Both the position numbers and the translations under genes were made by a program. This document shows, piece by piece, positions 60,656 to 64,000 of a DNA stretch of 64,000 nt. The stretch spans positions 429,912 through 493,911 of the forward strand of contig CAWDNV010000019.1 of NCBI GenBank assembly GCA_963803735.1, read 5' to 3'. This DNA comes from Palsa-189 sp963803735. GTDB lineage: Bacteria > Acidobacteriota > Terriglobia > Acidiferrales > UBA7541. Numbering within the stretch: position 1 is the first letter of the stretch; each line of letters opens with the position of its first letter. The notes beneath the pieces were generated by a model. The model was not told where the DNA came from and searched no databases. It saw only the letters and a program-made list of their open reading frames with translations.

Positions 60656-62176
60656 TCATCTGCCGGTAAATGCGTATACTCGATCGTTGGCCGCTACGAA
60701 AATACGCCCATTGACCACCACGGGAGTCTGGAAATTCTGCACGCGGCTCATCTGCTCGTCCTGACCGCCACCCGCAAACAACGCATCGCCAGTTTCGCCG
60801 TCAAACGCATGCAACCGGTTGCTGGCTCCAGTGCCAACCGTCCATACAATTGGCTCCGAGCTCCCGTCGATCGTAGTCGCAATCGGCGATCCTCCGCCCA
60901 TGTTGTTCGCGCACCAGGCGATTGTCATTGAGGGAGGGGAGGATGCGCCGATCCGCAAGGCGACGAGATTTCCTGCACGTCCCGGACAACCGATTCCGCT
61001 GCCCCGCGTCTCGAATACCACATAGCTCGCAGATGCGGTCCTGTACGTTGCCGCAGCATTGATTATCTCGCCGCTCGAAACCTTATTGCTCTGCACTCCC
61101 TCGCCTCGAATCCCATTGCCTTTTCCTATTCCTCCCAGATCATCCCGATTGAGGAGATAAGCCACCCCATTTTTTCCCAGCGCAATGATCAATTTGGATG
61201 GCGTGGCTCCGGGCATGTCAAACAAGACCGGTCCCGAACCACCAAGATCCGCGTCGTCATCGTCAAGATGACGCCAATTCGACGGAGTGAAATAGTCGGT
61301 AGAGTTGCCACTGAACTTTGCGCCCGAACCAAGGCGGATGATCGCTTCTCCACCCATCCAGGTGCGCGCACCGAAGGTGTTACCCGTAGCTACGAAAACG
61401 GAACGGCCATCGGTTGCTATTCCGCCCGGCGCCCAGGCTCCGCCTCCGCGCCCCTCGGTCGACCAAGCGGTCGGGCTCTTCGGATCGGCTAGGGGAACGG
61501 CGATGACCCAACCGTGATAATCGCCGCAGTCGCCCCAATGGCCGCCATAGGGGACATAAAGAACTCCCGAATTTAGGAGCAGGGCACCGCGCTGGTTCTG
61601 CACTGATGAGTTGAACGAGAATCCGCCGTATTTCATGCCGGAAACACTCACCGGCCATCCCGGCCGAGCGGAACCGTCGTCCAACGATAATGCAAACACG
61701 AGCTGTTGCTTAGTCCTTCCGCCGTCGGGCGTCGTCATCGCTGCGACGTAAATAGTCCGGTCGTTTGGATCGATAATCGGAGTGCCAGTGATGCCGAGCG
61801 GGTCGATATTTCCGCAGGGGAGTTGCGATCGCTGTACCGGATTTCCCAGCGTTTTTGTCCAAATCTGCGCTCCAGTGGCGGCATCCAGCGCCAAGACCGT
61901 GTTCCGCTCTGTAGCCACGACCAATGCCGCTTTGCCGCCAGGACCGTTATCCACATACAGCGGCTGGGCATAAACGGGCCCTTGTACTGGTGCATTGAAA
62001 GCTCTGTCCCGGTGGATTGCGGCTGCTGCTTTCCGCGTTATGAGCGGATCGACGTACGCACCATCGCGGGTTCCATTGAGATGATGCTGGAGAACTTCAC
62101 CTGAGATCGTCGTCAGGGATAACGCCAGAATTGCGAAGATCGACGCGAAGAGGGCATTCGTTTTCATCACTAACAT
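60656..62176 (-). CDS. Secreted PQQ-like beta-propeller protein
   Basis: A 506-residue exported protein with a signal peptide (about 1-26, ..LALSLTTISG-EV) and a single quinoprotein-type propeller filling the rest: VYAQPLYVDNGPGGKAALV, TVLALDAATGAQIWTK, LLNRDDLGG, LHAFDGETGDALFAGG. It resembles the propeller of the 1264-residue protein at 11.9 kb. Residues that coordinate PQQ and calcium in true dehydrogenases are not evident, so an enzymatic role is doubtful. The IS1182-type element ends about 50 bases past its stop. Confidence 0.85.
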   Translation of the reverse strand: MLVMKTNALFASIFAILALSLTTISGEVLQHHLNGTRDGAYVDPLITRKAAAAIHRDRAFNAPVQGPVYAQPLYVDNGPGGKAALVVATERNTVLALDAATGAQIWTKTLGNPVQRSQLPCGNIDPLGITGTPIIDPNDRTIYVAAMTTPDGGRTKQQLVFALSLDDGSARPGWPVSVSGMKYGGFSFNSSVQNQRGALLLNSGVLYVPYGGHWGDCGDYHGWVIAVPLADPKSPTAWSTEGRGGGAWAPGGIATDGRSVFVATGNTFGARTWMGGEAIIRLGSGAKFSGNSTDYFTPSNWRHLDDDDADLGGSGPVLFDMPGATPSKLIIALGKNGVAYLLNRDDLGGIGKGNGIRGEGVQSNKVSSGEIINAAATYRTASASYVVFETRGSGIGCPGRAGNLVALRIGASSPPSMTIAWCANNMGGGSPIATTIDGSSEPIVWTVGTGASNRLHAFDGETGDALFAGGGQDEQMSRVQNFQTPVVVNGRIFVAANDRVYAFTGR

Positions 62177-62308
62177 TGTCTGCTTCCTTGTACCGGCATT
62201 ACTCGGATTTGGCGCCCCACGATTATGAGGCCGTTTTGGTGCTAGTGTGTGCCAAAGCCATATAGCCTCAATCTTGAGGTAGAGTTCAGCTTCCCCTCGC
62301 GCCCTAAA

Positions 62309-62395
62309 AAGCTAGCTGCTCGATTTCGGCTTGGCCAAGCTACGGCAAGGCAGCGCCCGGCAGCCCACTCTCGTAACTTCCGAGTGCGAAGGACG
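62309..62395 (+). pseudogene. Serine/threonine kinase fragment (DFG region)
   Basis: About 87 bases match 63687-63775 of the kinase gene: one frame gives DFGLAKLRQ, then the similarity continues in another frame (APGSPLS-like). The matching section covers the activation-loop start of a Pkn-type kinase. No other part of a kinase gene is seen nearby. It is a scrap of a duplicated kinase gene. Confidence 0.65.
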
Positions 62396-62471
62396 CCATT
62401 TGTCTCTGACCGAGCGCGAATGGCCCACATCGAAGACGGGAACGAGGCAGTTGTGCTAGGTTGGTGCCCCC

Positions 62472-63148
62472 ATGCAACTGATCCTGCAAAGCCAAACCAT
62501 GGGAGATGTGGTCATCATTCATTGCCAGGGCCGTATTGTCCTTGGTGACGAGGTCCGCACTCTCCACGGGAGGTCGAAAAACTTACGCACGTTAGGAAGA
62601 GCGTCGTTCTGCAGTTGGCAGAAGTTAGTTACGTAGACAGTGGAGGGTTGGGAGCCCTGGTTCGTCTCCGTAATCTGCTCCGGTTCGACGGCGGTGATCT
62701 GAAACTTTGCCAGTTATCTCCATTTGTTCTCCAGGTCCTTACAGCCACGAAGTTACATGGCGTGTTCCACACGTATGCATCGGAGAAAGAGGCGATTGAA
62801 GCATTTTCTTGGGTGCTAGCACCTCCTGAAAAGACATCTGGAGGAACGAGAATCGTTTGCATCGACAGTTCCAATGACTTACTGGCGTACCTGAACGTTC
62901 TGTTGAAGCGGGCAGGCTATGAAGTCTTCACGACCAGATACCCGTCCGATGCCATGATCCTCATACGGGCGACCAAGCCCCGTATCGTGATTTATGGTTC
63001 CGGAACGAGCGAGTCAGCGATCGAGAAGTTCCGCGAGAGCGTTCCGAATGTGCAGGTCTTGCTTCTTCCGTCCGATTTTTCGACAGCGGAAGCGAGCCAA
63101 GCGGGCACGGAGTTAGTAGACCGCGTCCGGTCGGTCCTCACGGCTTAG
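62472..63148 (+). pseudogene. STAS-domain and receiver-like fusion, frameshifted
   Basis: From the ATG at 62472 the frame encodes MQLILQSQTMGDVVIIHCQG.., the start of a STAS (anti-sigma antagonist-like) domain. At about 62567 the frame is lost, and the domain continues one frame over (EVEKLTHVRKSVVLQLAEVSYVDSGGLGALVRLRN, with the DSGG phospho-Ser motif). The C-terminal part (about residues 130-225, RIVCIDSSNDLLAYLNVLLKRAG) looks like a receiver domain without the usual acidic pocket. A single missing C in CACCGGG would repair it. It is either a pseudogene or a sequence error; the intact part can be read from 62570 on. Confidence 0.75.
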
Positions 63149-63246
63149 CCATAGCTTCGGTAGCGCAATTCCTGCGAACGGAATCGCTGTTCCCAAGTCT
63201 GTAATCGACGCTACAATGCGCATCACCACTTGAGGTAAGTGGCCCG

Positions 63247-64000
63247 ATGGGTCTGCGTATCGGAACCCAACTAGGGCCCTACGAAATCCTCTCTGCAATT
63301 GGCGCAGGTGGGATGGGCGAGGTATACCGCGCCCGCGACACGCGCCTCGACCGCATCGTTGCGATCAAAGTCCTGCCCACCCATCTTGCTGACAAGCCTG
63401 ACTTGCGCGAGCGGTTCGAGCGCGAAGCTCGAACGATTGCCAGCCTGAATCATCCGCATATCTGTACTCTCCATGACGTAGGCCATCAGGACGGAACCGA
63501 TTACCTAGTGATGGAGTACCTCGAAGGCAAGACTTAGCCGAGCGCCTGAAGAAAGGGCCGCTGCCTCTCGATCAAGTTCTGCAGTACGCCATCGAAATTT
63601 CGGACGCGCTCGATAAAGCCCACCGCAAAGGCATCACGCACCGCGATCTCAAGCCCGGCAACATCATGCTCACCAAGTCCGGCACGAAGCTGCTGGACTT
63701 CGGACTGGCCAAGCTGCGGCAAGATGCAGCACCCGGCAGTCCGCTCTCCCAGCTTCCTACTGCGAACGAAGGCATCACAGCGCAAGGGACGATTCTGGGT
63801 ACGCTACAGTACATGGCGCCGGAGCAATTGGAAGGCGGCGAAGTCGATGCGCGCACGGATATTTTTGCCTTTGGCGCTGTCGTCTATGAAATGGTGGCGG
63901 GCAAGAAAGCGTTTGAAGGCAAGAGCCAGGCGAGCGTGATCTCGGCAATTATGTCGTCCGAGCCGCAGCCAATTTCGACACTTCAGCCGATGACGCCTCC
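63247..64000 (+). pseudogene. Pkn-type serine/threonine protein kinase, frameshifted and cut by window end
   Basis: The first frame (63247-63537) gives the kinase start: LGPYEILSAIGAGGMGEVYRA (glycine loop), VAIKVLP (Lys) and LVMEYLEGKT, then a stop. The next frame continues without loss: LAERLKKGPLPL, HRDLKPGNIML (catalytic loop), LLDFGLAKLRQ, TLQYMAPEQLEGG and further to the window edge. One missing T in ACTTTAG near 63535 would restore one protein. The downstream part probably carries a TPR, propeller or similar sensor, as is usual in Acidobacteriota, but it is outside the window. Confidence 0.8.

Noticed and set aside
62240..62262. Sigma-54 promoter for the 506-residue propeller gene
   Set aside because: On the minus strand TGGCACACACTAGCAC has the GC one base too close.

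Overview
The window looks like a soil Acidobacteriota chromosome (class Terriglobia or a relative). This is inferred from gene content: an XrtA/PEP-CTERM exosortase system, several long secreted beta-propeller and Ig/Fn3 proteins, Pkn-type kinases, MacAB exporters and a large exopolysaccharide locus. No rRNA or tRNA was found to confirm it. Genes face both ways, and the DNA is rich in remnants, duplications and transposon scars.

Layout. 0.6-5.2 kb: a PEP-CTERM protein and two secreted proteins built from a ~160-residue domain that occurs six times in the window. 5.5-10.5 kb: an accessory island. It holds a two-gene unit of unknown function, a small basic KGG-type protein, and, across a promoter overlapped by a near-perfect 14-bp inverted repeat, a five-gene unit (annealing-like protein, ssDNA-binding-like protein, Cas4/RecB-like nuclease with four cysteines, unknown protein, HNH nuclease). 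10.6-15.6 kb: secreted proteins, including a 1264-residue propeller with three copies of the repeat domain. 16.0-22.5 kb: a polysaccharide ABC exporter (Wzm/Wzt) with methyltransferases and GT2 transferases. 21.7-25.2 kb: a near-identical 0.8-kb GT2 duplication, a beta-helix gene fragment and an IS256 remnant. 25.6-38.8 kb: a beta-helix lipoprotein, an FkbH/ACP/VOC/acyltransferase unit, and a tight operon of GT4, GT4, deacetylase, methyltransferase and GT2. 38.8-44.6 kb: glycosyltransferase remnants, GT4, O-antigen ligase/polymerase, deacetylase and the initiating sugar transferase. 45.1-53.8 kb: exosortase, EpsI, a PrsT-like TPR lipoprotein, a broken beta-lactamase-family gene, a PEP-CTERM protein and a second TPR lipoprotein. 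54-64 kb: a PilZ/IS110 scar, MacAB, a frameshifted DUF2141-like gene, an intact IS1182-type element, a PQQ-like propeller, a frameshifted STAS-receiver gene and a frameshifted serine/threonine kinase running off the end.

How the parts fit. The sugar transferase, glycosyltransferases, ligase and deacetylases should make an extracellular polysaccharide. The exosortase anchors or releases PEP-CTERM proteins that accompany it. Sequences with sigma-54 spacing (TGG-N8-TTGCW or close) lie upstream of all four units of the exosortase/PEP-CTERM system (both PEP-CTERM genes, the exosortase operon and the second TPR gene), which suggests one regulon. The least described parts are the 7.7-10.5 kb recombination-like cassette and the six-copy secreted domain.
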